A stretch of 15,041 bases of DNA from Hirudo medicinalis (taxonomy: Eukaryota; Annelida; Clitellata; Hirudinida; Hirudinidae): the NCBI GenBank assembly GCA_011800805.1, contig MPNW01000368.1:36131-51171 (forward strand). Direction: 5' to 3'. Positions 1-14,493 of the stretch are shown here, one piece after another. Made by a program: the position numbers and the translations under genes. The number at the start of each line of letters is the position of its first letter. Position 1 is the stretch's first letter. The notes under the pieces are model-generated. The model did no database searches and had not been told where the DNA came from. It saw only the letters and a list, made by a program, of their open reading frames with translations.

Positions 1-42
1 AACAACAATAACAACAATAATAATAATAATAACAATAATAAC

Positions 43-73
<31 letters not shown>

Positions 74-84
74 TTAATAATAAC

Positions 85-128
<44 letters not shown>

Positions 129-165
129 TAATAATAATAATAATAATAATAACAATAATAATAAT
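1..165. repeat. AAT/AAC trinucleotide microsatellite
   Basis: Uninterrupted trinucleotide tract of AAT with scattered AAC units, running off the left edge of the window. It is non-coding low-complexity DNA. Other AAT-type tracts occur at 465-490, 1350-1640 and 10850-10900. Confidence 0.97.
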
Positions 166-311
166 TCATATATAAATGTATGTAAATAATGAATAAATAT
201 ATTTTTATTAGTTAATTATAATTTTCCGGTGACTTCGTGAAAGTATCCACCAGTTAACCTGAAGATGAATTGAGATGAATGGATGCATCAATTGTATGTC
301 TGCATGCTCAC

Positions 312-372
312 CTGGATGTTTGGAGAAACAGGTCCACACCTGCTTTCTCACTTCCTCGTAATAAGGCCTCAT
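312..372 (-). CDS. possible first coding exon of a - strand gene (partial, unrecognised)
   Basis: On the - strand an ATG with an AAA context starts a 61-nt open stretch beginning MRPYYEEVRKQV and ending in a strong splice donor, CAG|GTGAGC (donor at 311-306). Third positions and base composition look coding against the AT-rich surroundings. The next exon would lie toward the left edge, but 1-165 is microsatellite, so nothing more can be traced here. I do not recognise the product. The longer + strand frame over the same bases (283-618) degenerates into an asparagine/aspartate repeat and is probably a shadow. Low confidence, because it rests on one short exon with one good splice site. Confidence 0.3.
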
Positions 373-464
373 TTTCAAGGAAACAAAAAGTCAACAAATA
401 AAATAATAATATTAATAACATTAATATTAATGGCAATAATAAATGTATTAGCAAATATTAATAA

Positions 465-552
465 TAATATTAATAATAATAATAATAATGACAATGATAA
501 TGATAATGATAATAATAATGAGAACGATGACGACGATGATGATGATAATCAT
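465..552. repeat. AAT to GATAAT to GACGAT low-complexity tract
   Basis: Trinucleotide runs grade from AAT into GAT/GAC units. In the + frame they encode poly-Asn then poly-Asp, which explains why an open reading frame appears here. Confidence 0.9.
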
Positions 553-599
553 GGCGAGCTAATAAGGTCATATTTTAGAACATGTTATGCGGATACTAA

Positions 600-945
600 C
601 GTTAATATTATTAATTAATAATTAATAAAAAATAAATAAATATTATTATTAATTATTATCGTTTTTATTATAATACGTGAGGCAACAATTAATATATTTC
701 TCTGCATTTCTGTTATCCACGATGGTATTCAGTCTTACTTAAATATTTAATCAAGAAATTAGAAAAATAACTGATTTCATTTATAATTTGTAATAATCTT
801 TTCTATTTACGTTCCTTTTTTTCCTTTCGGTTCCAACTTGTACTGGTTTTGTATTTCGTGTTTCAATAAAAAAAATAAAAGGAAAAAAAAATTTAAATAA
901 CTTAATAATTACCTTTAATAATTGTGAAAAATGCTCCTCTCAACG
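600..945. other. AT-rich stretch without an identified gene
   Basis: AT-rich sequence with A and T homopolymers and no credible exon on either strand. It is most simply the intron upstream of the first visible PDE3 exon. Confidence 0.6.
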
Positions 946-952
946 AATGCAG

Positions 953-6734
<5,782 letters not shown>

Positions 6735-8451
6735 TGAAATTATAAATTATTACTTAATTACTTTTCAAATTAATTTATCAGTTATTATTAAAAACTAGTA
6801 AATATCAGTAGGGAATTATAATGTTTCATGCAAATCAAAAGCTTATGAAGATTGGTTGCTTAAGATTGGATGAATAATCATCAGGAATGTTGTATGGTCA
6901 AAGGAGTGACCGAAGAGTGGGATGTTTCAAAACCTTAAATCTCGACTATCAGGAAAGTTGGTGAAAGTGTTACGACAGAGTGAACCCACTAACATCGAGA
7001 AATGGTGGCGGATAAGTTAACCCCGATAATGCGCCTCCTAACAATGAACAATCATCCTTATCATTTTAACTTCCCTCTTGAAATGTTTTTAAAGGTGAAC
7101 AAATCTAAAAGTAAATATAAATTAAAGTATCATTTCTGTTGCTAATAATTAATTTTAATTCCGGTATAGGTAACCAGTGTTGCAATATTGCCAGTCGATA
7201 TATTCCTAAGATTGCATGTAGTTCATGAAGTTGCAATGTAATCCCTTGCTGAGCATACGTACAAATGTGTGTGTCTTGTCTTACTTCTTGTAAATTTCAT
7301 TTAAATTATAATTCCCTTGAATTATTACAAGAAAATACTATAAATACTTGTAATTACTAACTGTTTATTTGACCATTTTAATTAATTATTTAATTAATAA
7401 TTTAATGCCTAAATTAATTCCTTTGTAAATACTTTCCTGTAATTTCTCTTCAAATCCGTCCTAACCATCTCCTCGTGTAATGGACGTCAAGCATTTCTTT
7501 CCGAAAACTTAAAATTTTAGTTTTTTCTGATCGTGGAGAGTTTTTTCACGTCCCGCTTCCAGTGTTATTTTTCCTCAACCAAATCAATCAAAACAAGAGT
7601 GCTGATCGGCAATCGAAATCAATCGAAATCGACGAAACAAACATATTCAAAATAATTGCAAGAAACATTCTGTATTTTTTCTCTAAAATCATGAACAACT
7701 GCGGCTTATTGCGTTGGCAAGTTTCCCTCGGTAATTGTTTTCATTTTTTCTTGATAAGCTGATAAGACAATAAATCCGATTTCCATTCCAATCGGCAACA
7801 TATCGAGCATTTGTTCATTTCCTGAGTTCCAACCACAAGATGGCATTCATGAAACTCTTTCCTTACGAGTTGATTTATCTGAGGTTTACTGAATCATGGG
7901 GAGATCTCTTCTGCCTTAGCTTTCCGTAATAACCAAATACGTCTGAATTAATTCATTAAACCTGGTTACGAATAAAAAGGTGATGGAATGCATTTGCATC
8001 TGTGAATTAATTGTGTGTTGGAGTCATGCGCACTTGTAATGTTTAGTCGTAATGTAATGATAACATCTTTAATATCTTAAACAGTCATATCAATCCAAAT
8101 TACATTGACCTTGTCAGTTCTTGGATTGCAATGTTTTAACGAGGCTATATAACAATTGAATATAACAAAATTTTGTTTTCGTGAACCCAGCAAATGCTTG
8201 GGACTTAGAGATTTTGTTTTTGATTAAAAAGTAAGCCAAATAAAGTGGCCATTTGTGACATTTACGTCATAATTTTTAATAGTCATGAGGGACAATAATT
8301 TTAGCGGTACCAAAAATTGTCGTTAGAAATCGAAAAGTTTCAAAAAATATCGTTTGTTCCGTAAAAACCTTTGAAATTTCTCGTTTATGAGCGACACCTC
8401 TTCAATGTTTAACTTGTCATCTGTAAAGAATGAAATTGTTGAACATTGCAG
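6735..8451 (+). other. AT-rich stretch: PDE3 3' UTR/flank or last intron
   Basis: No exon with coding-like composition was found. An ATTAAA at 7121-7126 and an AATAAA at 7769-7774 are possible poly(A) signals. A short + frame at 7562-7762 has no coding character. If the GC-AG splice from 6714 is real, this whole stretch is the last PDE3 intron. Confidence 0.5.
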
Positions 8452-8529
8452 TTCTCATCGACCGAAAACCTCAGTGAAACGATAACAAGAAGGAGACCGC
8501 TGAGAGTTGTGAGGCCCGACAAGATTTGA
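8452..8529 (+). CDS. candidate terminal exon, possibly alternative PDE3 C-terminus
   Basis: After an ATTGCAG acceptor, 25 codons plus TGA encode FSSTENLSETITRRRP and a basic end VVRPDKI. Base composition is clearly richer in GC than the flanks. It enters in phase 0, which fits both candidate donors in PDE3 exon 11 (6612 and 6714). Joined to 6713, the tail would read ...ELPSKK|FSSTENLS..., giving 782 residues for the visible part. It could instead belong to another + strand gene. No homologue is known to me. Confidence 0.4.
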   Translation, partial: FSSTENLSETITRRRPLRVVRPDKI

Positions 8530-8687
8530 CGATTTGCCGCGTTTTTCCCGAAATTATTTTTATTTTCACATCACTTTGCTCGGAAAATAAGTAGATTGAA
8601 ATGAATAATTAATCACGATAATGTTTTCAATTGCAAACTTGAACTTCTTTCCTCATTTTGTGCATGAATTCATGTGTTTTCAAGTTT

Positions 8688-9035
8688 TTAGCGCGGTTTG
8701 AGAATCATCAGACGTTTTCGAGGTATTTTCGTGTCGTAACCTTTGAAAGTCAATTCTACAAAGATGTTCCAGGCTGCAGTCGAACTTCTGCTTCTATTCC
8801 AGCAATAAATATTTTTAATATTAATCACTCACCTCCAACCGAAAACACAGAAAAAATCTGCTTGCAGATCTCCGGAAAGGAGTGGGTGGTCCTCTTGAAG
8901 ATAGTGGAGAAAATAACTCAAGTTCATGCACATCAACTAAATAGTCACATACACATTTATATGCTCTCACGGTCGGCATGTAATTCTTACAAAGCACATG
9001 AGCTGGTCCCTCAACAAGAGGATATGGGCAGCCTC
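8688..9035 (-). CDS. unrecognised - strand gene, last three exons
   Basis: Three exons join in consistent phase: 9035-8991 (EAAHILLLRDQLMCF), 8893-8833 (RTTHSFPEICKQIFSVFSVG), 8773-8688 (AWNIFVELTFKGYDTKIPRKR..., TAA). Splice signals are acceptor TTTGTAAG and donor GTAAGA for the first; a pyrimidine-rich acceptor CTCCACTATCTTCAAG and strong donor GTGAGT for the second; acceptor GACTGCAG for the third. A further upstream exon at 9370-9337 (acceptor TTTTCCACAG; YAPPHHLIFEE; donor GTATTT) fits in phase 0. I do not recognise the family, and no ATG start is established. It would converge tail-to-tail with PDE3 if exon 8452-8529 belongs to PDE3. The overlapping + frame 8658-9050 lacks such splice support and is taken as the shadow. 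Confidence 0.5.
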
Positions 9036-9336
9036 CTTACAAAGTATTAGCATATTATAGAACGCTTCTATTTCCAAATGATTGTTGTCTTGTGATCTTG
9101 TATATTTTACAGTCATTGTTACGATGTTTGTGGCAAATGATATTCTCGATTATATTTTAATTATACTTTTGAAAATATTGCCTCATATTCGTTTGAAGTT
9201 TAAAGATTTAATGAGACCCACCTTGTCTTATATTTGTCGTTTTTTGAGAAATAAAAATATATTTTCAAACTAAATGTGAATAATTTGTTGCCTTTCAACG
9301 ACAACAAATATTAATAATTTTAAAACTTTCAAATAC

Positions 9337-9370
9337 TTCTTCAAAAATGAGATGATGAGGTGGTGCGTAG
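9337..9370 (-). CDS. possible further upstream exon of the 8688-9035 gene
   Basis: A 34-nt exon between acceptor CTTTTCCACAG and donor GAA|GTATTT, encoding YAPPHHLIFEE. It exits in phase 0 as the 9035-8991 exon requires. The acceptor is strong and the donor only fair. Confidence 0.3.
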
Positions 9371-9460
9371 CTGTGGAAAAGTAAGGTTTTAAGTGCGAGT
9401 TTGTGCGTGAACACTGATTGTCTTCAACATCGAGGCAAAGGTGGACGAACGATGAAGTAA

Positions 9461-10431
9461 TGGAGCAGGTAAATAAACAGTTATTTCGTGTCAAATGTTT
9501 GTTTTGAAGCAAAGACACGTTTCCACGATAGTTTATTCTCAATAAATCGATAATTTGTTGAGCAAAAACGTTACGATATCATTTTATCCGATGCGATCAA
9601 AGTTGTTGAGGGACCAGCTCATATGCTCTTAAAATATTTTTACTTTCTTTTGCATTCCAAGAATAACTTTTTAAACCCTCAAAAGGTCATCGAGACTGAA
9701 GACATTCAGGAAAGCATTCGACCTCGACCTATTCCAATAAACCACGCCCTCTTCGGTTTCATGTCCGACACTGGGTCCCTGATGGATTGCCCTTCGTTCG
9801 TGTAAGCAACTTCTTTTGAGGCTGCCTTCTGCTCTTTCTGTCTCTTCCTTTCTTCTGCTATCAGTTGGCACAAAGTGACCACCTGAATTACTGAGGGGAG
9901 ACTTCCGTGGGTGGTCCTCGTTTTTGACAGAAACAGTGATTTTCGCTTCTTCTTCTTCTTCTTCTTCTTCTTCTTGCTGCGATGACGATTTAAGTTTGCT
10001 GGTTTGTGTTGTGATCAATTAATCAATTATGTGCTATTATCAATGTTATTATCACCATTACTGTAATACCGTTATTACTATTATTGTATTATTAATATTA
10101 TTATTATATTATGTCAGTAATAATAATAATTATTATTATTATAACATTATGACACTATTAATAATAATGTTGTTATTATTAATAATATTATTATTAAGAA
10201 GGCGACGAATATAGAACACAACTGGTGTCCTCAGTGATTAACCCAAGCACCTTTTTATTTATAAATTTTTGTAATATCAATATTATTATTATTATTAAGT
10301 CGTACGTGTTATCCTAATTATTAATAATTTGCAGCATAAGCATCTCATGCTTCATCTTAAAAGTAAGTCATTGTTCTGACATTGGTATTGTTCAGTCTCA
10401 GGTGGCGATGAGAAATGTTCCCACAGAATAA
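9461..10431 (+). CDS. unrecognised + strand gene, four phase-consistent exons
   Basis: Chain: ...-9469 (ends ATG GAG CAG, strong donor CAG|GTAAAT), 9686-9801 (VIETEDIQESIRPRPIPINH..., acceptor CTCAAAAG, donor GTAAGC), 10335-10362 (28-nt microexon, acceptor AATTTGCAG, donor GTAAGT, ISISCFILK), 10402-10431 (acceptor TTCAGTCTCAG; VAMRNVPTE then TAA). Phases 0, 2, 0 all agree. The ATG at 9461 has G at -3 and +4 and could be the start, giving a protein of about 60 residues; alternatively an upstream exon with TNDEVMEQ continues it. An AATAAA overlaps the stop (10427-10432). A second phase-compatible last exon lies at 10520-10633. No family recognised. The - strand frame 9671-10018 with a poly-Glu run from the CTT repeat is the competing reading. 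Confidence 0.35.
9603..9622. repeat. inverted copy of an exon fragment (partner 8998-9017)
   Basis: The reverse complement of 9603-9622 is identical over 20/20 bases to 8998-9017 (atgagctggtccctcaacaa), extending to 24/25 with one mismatch. The left copy lies inside the - strand exon 9035-8991 (LLRDQLMC), so a piece of that exon recurs in the opposite orientation 585 bp away. Confidence 0.9.
9945..9975. repeat. TTC microsatellite
   Basis: Nine or so TTC/CTT repeats; read on the - strand they give poly-Glu. Confidence 0.95.
10020..10200. repeat. AT-rich ATT/TTA low-complexity tract
   Basis: Degenerate TTA/ATT repeats, partly inverted (AATAATAATAATT followed by ATTATTATT near 10117-10140), within the intron of the proposed + strand gene. 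Confidence 0.85.
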
Positions 10432-10854
10432 AGATGATGTTGATGATTGAGGTGGTGGAGATACGTTGGGTGAGAAGGTGACAATCTCGAAGGTGATGAT
10501 GTGTTGGATGAGTAAGCAGTTATCTTCAACAGGTGCTCCAACAATAGAGACCTCTTTGTTGAAGACTCAGAAAACTGAAAATGATGTTGTGAAATCCTTA
10601 AAATCTGATCAACCTCGTGGAAAGAAGTCCTAATTGATCGATGTTTCAGTTGGCTTTCAGCTTTGAGGAAGCTGATGTTTAACCCTTCCAACTGAACGCA
10701 TCTTCTGCAGTCCACCTTTCCAGGCATTTCTAAAGCGAGCAGCTAATGCTGGATTGAATTCAATGAATCGCAAATAATATTAATAAATAACATATCAGTG
10801 CAACTGTTTGTGTCGATGGTTTATCATTTTAACAACCACAAAAACAACAACAAC

Positions 10855-10899
<45 letters not shown>

Positions 10900-11276
10900 A
10901 ACAACATATGTATATGTGAGTATGTGAATATGTGAATATGTGAATGTGTGAATGTAAACACCTGCTCAATGATGCACGGAATGTTAAGAGAAGGAGAAAC
11001 ACCCGAGTTCGACTTAGTAATACAAGTTACAATGACACAACAATCAAACGACAACATTGAGTATTACGTAATCCTACAATTAAATAATAAAAAATATTAA
11101 GCTCAACAATAATTTATTAAATAACAGGTAAAGTACCCACCTATGGTTTTCGAATCATCAATTGGACGAAGACCAACAGGTGCTCGGAAGAATGAAGTGT
11201 AATGAAAGTATGCACACCAAACCAAGCTGCACGAAGATGTTTTGTTTGTCTTAGCAACAAGTCCTTGGAAACACAT
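10398..11276 (-). CDS. unrecognised - strand gene, two exons
   Basis: Exon A, 11276-11141: from ATG, encodes MCFQGLVAKTNKTSS... to GLRPIDDSKTI; donor ATAG|GTGGGT. Exon B, 10729-10398: acceptor CTCGCTTTAG, EMPGKVDCRRCVQLEGLN... to TGA at 10400-10398. The junction (phase 1) keeps the frame. Exon B codon choice looks coding for about its first 75 residues; the last 30 are His/Ser/Pro-rich and may be read-through of a missed donor. Alternatively exon A is 5' UTR and translation begins at MPGKVD (10727). Family unknown. Its 3' end overlaps the 3' end of the 9461-10431 candidate on the opposite strand. An RFX X-box sits just upstream of the 5' end. Confidence 0.35.
10520..10633 (+). CDS. candidate alternative terminal exon on the + strand
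   Basis: Open from an AGTAAGCAG acceptor: LSSTGAPTIETSLLKTQKTE and then a Lys/Asp-rich end ...RGKKS, TAA at 10631. A second acceptor CTTCAACAG at 10532 is possible in a different phase. It conflicts with the - strand exon 10729-10398; transcript strand would decide. Confidence 0.25.
   Translation, partial: LSSTGAPTIETSLLKTQKTENDVVKSLKSDQPRGKKS
10848..10900. repeat. AAC/AAT microsatellite
   Basis: Short AAC run then about 14 AAT units. Within the intron of the - strand candidate. Confidence 0.96.
10914..10955. repeat. TGTGAATA minisatellite (inverted relative to 12148-12232)
   Basis: Tandem TATGTGAA/TGTGAATG units. The reverse complement gives TTCACATA/CATTCACA, the same motif as the longer array at 12148-12232. 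Confidence 0.9.
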
Positions 11277-11295
11277 CAGTTGTTTCCATAGCAAC
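11244..11295. promoter_or_regulatory. RFX X-box cluster
   Basis: GTTTCCATAGCAAC at 11282-11295 fits the palindromic X-box (GTNNCC-AT-RGYAAC) bound by RFX factors. Half-sites AGCAAC (11253-11258) and GGAAAC (11267-11272) lie next to it. In animals X-boxes mark promoters of ciliary genes. It sits immediately upstream of the proposed 5' end of the - strand candidate (10398-11276). Binding is inference; the motif is directly visible. Confidence 0.55.
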
Positions 11296-11360
11296 CTGAG
11301 TGTTTGTTTTTTAAAACATTTTTATTATAATTATTACGACATATTTTTTGGAACCTTATA

Positions 11361-11393
11361 AACATTGCGAACATTGCGAACATTGCGAACATC
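11361..11393. repeat. 9-bp tandem repeat AACATTGCG
   Basis: Three complete copies of AACATTGCG and a partial fourth. Confidence 0.95.
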
Positions 11394-11399
11394 TTCGGA

Positions 11400-12090
11400 C
11401 ATATTCGAACAATAAAAACTAATCTCGCATGGTTCACCAAATTACAACAAAGCAACTTTAGTCAGAATTTGAGTGTTGAAGAAATTGACATTCAACCCAA
11501 GCATTGAAAGCAATCAATGATCGGAAGACGATCGGTGATGCGAGCATTTAAATATTTACTCATTTTAACAACTAAAGATGATTGTGTCAAAATATTCCTT
11601 CTTGTTTGCGCCATTTCTCGGTCATAATTGTGAAGCGCACTCCCACAACGTCAACGTTATCAGATTAGAGTTTACTTTCAAAATAAATTCTTGACACTTT
11701 ATCTTGAAATCTTTCTTTCAATTTTTCACCTGAATGTTGCTCTTTTGGTTCTTGAGCTCCTGAAATTTCAAGGATTCCACTCGTAAATAAATGCTTACAG
11801 TTCCGTGTGAAATCATCTTTTCTCACACACAACTCCACAAGATCTGCACGTGTGGGTTGATGAGTTGTCTGTTACTATTGCTATCCGGCGGAGGCTTCAA
11901 TGGAGTTCACGATGTTGTAAAGGAATATTTTAAATATGTTTTGAATATTTAACGACAGTTGCGCAACTATTTAATTAATCAATTAATTAATTTATTTATT
12001 TAGGTTTCAAAGCATAAGACATGCGTTTAACATTTATCTTTCCTAGTGCAACACATTTCCTGGTGATAAATATAAAATCATCCTTCAGGT
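11400..12090. other. intergenic stretch, no gene identified
   Basis: No exon with supporting splice sites. Contains a 12-bp palindrome AGTTGCGCAACT (11957-11968), which includes the C/EBP-type TTGCGCAA, and AATT/TTTA repeats at 11971-12002. A short Leu-rich + frame beginning at 11860 is not convincing. Confidence 0.5.
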
Positions 12091-12147
12091 GTGTCGTTAT
12101 CAATCCAGGAACATCATCGGATCGTTCAACGTCTTAGCGTTTGTGGC

Positions 12148-12232
12148 TTCCCACATTCACATTCACATATTCACATTCACATATTCACATTCACATATTC
12201 ACATTCACACATTCACATATTCACACTCACAT
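12148..12232. repeat. CACATTCACATATT minisatellite
   Basis: About six copies of a 14-bp unit CACATTCACATATT and shorter derivatives (CACATT, CACACATT). Inverted partner of 10914-10955. Confidence 0.94.
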
Positions 12233-12303
12233 AATCATGATTTCGTACAAAAATACTTCAAGTTACTTTGAGATATTTTCAACTTGGCTCAACATATCAA
12301 ATT

Positions 12304-12355
12304 AATTACTATCATCATCATCGTCGTCGTCGTCGTCATCATCATCATCATCATT
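12304..12355. repeat. ATC/GTC microsatellite
   Basis: ATC run interrupted by five GTC units, then ATC again. On the - strand it gives poly-Asp, which inflates a reading frame at 12302-12697. Confidence 0.95.
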
Positions 12356-12657
12356 GTTTTTTAAATATTTATTATTAACAAATAAGAAGTTTATAAAATA
12401 ATAAATAGGTGTTGATTGATTCTTTTGATCCACAAATTTGACAAAAAAACTGAGCAAGTCCCTCACGATGCTCTCTGGTGGCAGAGGATGACAACACTTA
12501 ACGACAACACGTTGAAACTTCAAATTCTTGAGCGCAAACGATGTGCAGTTGCTTGCGTCAAGACAAGACAATTTTTTTATTGAATTTATGAATGCATCGA
12601 TGAGTGACAATCGACATGGAGTCAATGCATTGATGAATGTCAATCGATGCAAATGCA

Positions 12658-13318
12658 TCAATATAAAGTGACAGACAGCTCGGGATCTTTGAGCCACTTT
12701 GAGCAGTTAAAATACCTCGTGTCTCCCGTGTTCAAGTTGATCAACTCGACCTGAAATGACAAGAGAAACCTTAACCTTTAACCTTAACCTTAACCTTAAC
12801 CTAACTTAACGTTAACCTTTGTTATTTTAATCAACAATGTTATGTTATGGAGGACAAGTCAATATTGATTGAGGACAATGAAATGTCACTCACGTAATTG
12901 ACGAACCAATCGGGATACACCCCCGTGTTGTTGTGTTCCAATCTTTAAATTATTCAAACATATTTATTTATTATTTATTTATTATTCATTAATGTTCATT
13001 TCACGGCATGAAATCATTTCAAAAGTTATGACTCACTTGAGAGATTCCAATTTCAATGAGGTTGTTGACCTGCAATGGAATTCAAAATTCAAAACGTCGA
13101 GGCAGGAGTTCTCAAAAGCAGCCAGGTTGTTCTTGCCGACGACTGTCATGGATTGGCTGAAGTTCCTGGGAAAGTTCAAGGTGAAGATGACGTCGGCATC
13201 GGTTCCTGCGCCTGAAACAGTTCCTGTCTTCACGATGATCTTAAAGCTGACCAGGATGTCGACTGGAACATTTAACGATGCAGCATTTATGTTGTGCTTT
13301 AAGAAGACGAATGTCTGT
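12658..13318 (-). CDS. PLAT/LH2-domain protein (LOXHD1-like), last three exons
   Basis: Exons on the - strand: 13318-13037, 12942-12894, 12750-12658. The first encodes SFKIIVKTGTVSGAGTDADV, the hallmark PLAT start (VxTGxxxGAGTDAxV), then a segment with AAFENSCLDVL (the FE...D position). The second is a 49-nt exon, LEHNNTGVYPDWFVNY, matching the PLAT motif IGHDNTGxxPGWFLDxV. The third is VELINLNTGDTRYFNCSKWL, ending LYTGA. Junctions: AA|GTGAGT to TTTAAAG|A (phase 2), then TAC|GTGAGT to ATTTCAG|G (phase 0). PLAT is a beta-sandwich that binds lipids or membrane proteins, found in lipoxygenases, polycystins and tandemly in LOXHD1. Here it is C-terminal; upstream exons were not found. The upstream edge at 13318 (acceptor TTTGTCAG) is uncertain. 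The + frame 12992-13399 is a shadow. Confidence 0.85.
12767..12820. repeat. CCTTAA hexamer repeat in a PLAT-gene intron
   Basis: Roughly seven copies of AACCTT with irregular ends. It resembles telomeric repeats but matches neither TTAGGG, TTAGG nor TTAGGC. Confidence 0.85.
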
Positions 13319-13530
13319 CTGACAAACCACTCGATTATTTTACTTTGGATATTTCGATGTTCAACATTATTTTCATTTCTTAATTTACGAAGTTTATGAC
13401 ACTTTGCCTTGTCATGACTTAAAATGTCTGAAACCAACTTTTACAATTTAAAAATGTTTAAAAATCAACTTTTATTTGCATCGCGCTTAAGGCCTTCTTC
13501 TTTAAGATGATGTTATTATGATGTTAGGAT

Positions 13531-13535
13531 GCTGC

Positions 13536-13590
<55 letters not shown>
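13531..13590. repeat. GCT then GAT trinucleotide runs
   Basis: Nine GCT units switch directly to about eleven GAT units, leading into the 11-bp minisatellite. Confidence 0.97.
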
Positions 13591-14093
13591 ATGTTGATGT
13601 TGTGATGATGTTATGATGATGTTATTATGATGTCATAATGATGCCATAATGATGTTATTATGATGTTGTGATGTTGTGATGATGTTATGATGATGTCATA
13701 ATGATGTCATAATGATGTTATTATGATGTTGTGATGATGTTATGATGATGTTATGATGATGTTATTATGATGTTATGATGATGTTATGATGATGTTATTA
13801 TGATGTTATGATGATGTTATTATGATGTTATGATGATGTTGTTATGATGTTATTATGATGTCATAATGATGTTATTATGATGTTATGATGATGTTATGAT
13901 GATGTTATTATGATGTCATAATGATGTTATTATGATGTTATGATGATGTTATTATGATGTCATAATGATGTTATGATGATGTTATTATGATGTTATTATG
14001 ATGTCATAATGATGTTATGATGATGTTATGATGATGTTATTATGATGTCATAATGATGTTATTATGATGTTATGATGATGTTGTTATGATGTT
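13591..14093. repeat. 11-bp minisatellite GATGTTATNAT, about 45 units
   Basis: Tandem 11-mers of four main types: GATGTTATTAT, GATGTTATGAT, GATGTCATAAT and GATGTTGTGAT, mixed in an irregular order with occasional short units. Because 11 is not a multiple of 3, no long coding frame is expected. Confidence 0.93.
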
Positions 14094-14094
14094 A

Positions 14095-14433
14095 CCCAAA
14101 CAATTAGGATAATTAGGATAAAAATATTTTATCGGTTTATTTGGTTTGAGCCACTCAGATCATTCTAATGATCGATTTGCAATCTCGACATTATTCCACA
14201 ATTTAAAATTTTTTATTGTTAATTCCATAACAAATACAAAGATTGATTAATTTTGTGTTTGAAGAGTTTGAAATAAATTAATTCCCGGTCATAAAAATAT
14301 TTAAGCATTTAATAATGTAATTATTATTAAATAACTTTAATAATTCCACCAAATTTGTGTTCATTTATTAGCCAGTCATCTTCTCCAAAATAATAAAAGA
14401 AATGTTGAAATTGTTTACATTCCTCTTTGCACA
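14095..14433. other. AT-rich stretch, no gene identified
   Basis: No repeat or exon with support on either strand. Confidence 0.6.
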
Positions 14434-14493
14434 AACTTAAACAATTCACCTGGAACTTAAACAATTCACCTGGAACTTAAATAATTCACCTCG
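14434..14493. repeat. 20-bp tandem repeat, three copies
   Basis: AACTTAAACAATTCACCTGG repeated three times; the third copy has two or three substitutions. Confidence 0.95.

Noticed and set aside
8658..9050. 130-residue + strand open frame
   Set aside because: The - strand has three phase-consistent exons with strong splice sites over the same bases; the + frame is AT-driven and lacks family similarity.
8882..9919. Direct 13-bp match GTGGGTGGTCCTC at 8882-8894 and 9907-9919
   Set aside because: A match of this length is expected by chance a few times in a 15-kb window.
11860..11953. Short + frame MSCLLLLLSGGG resembling a signal peptide
   Set aside because: About 30 codons with no partner exon or splice support; easily chance.
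12302..12657. - strand frame with poly-Asp end
   Set aside because: Mostly microsatellite and low-complexity sequence beyond the PLAT stop; no splice support found.
12767..12820. Interstitial telomere
   Set aside because: The CCTTAA hexamer differs from known animal telomeric repeats and the run is short and irregular.
12992..13437. 135-residue + frame overlapping the PLAT exon
   Set aside because: Shadow of the - strand PLAT domain, which has recognisable motifs.
13591..14093. CRISPR-like array
   Set aside because: Units are contiguous 11-mers without unique spacers, in a eukaryotic genome.
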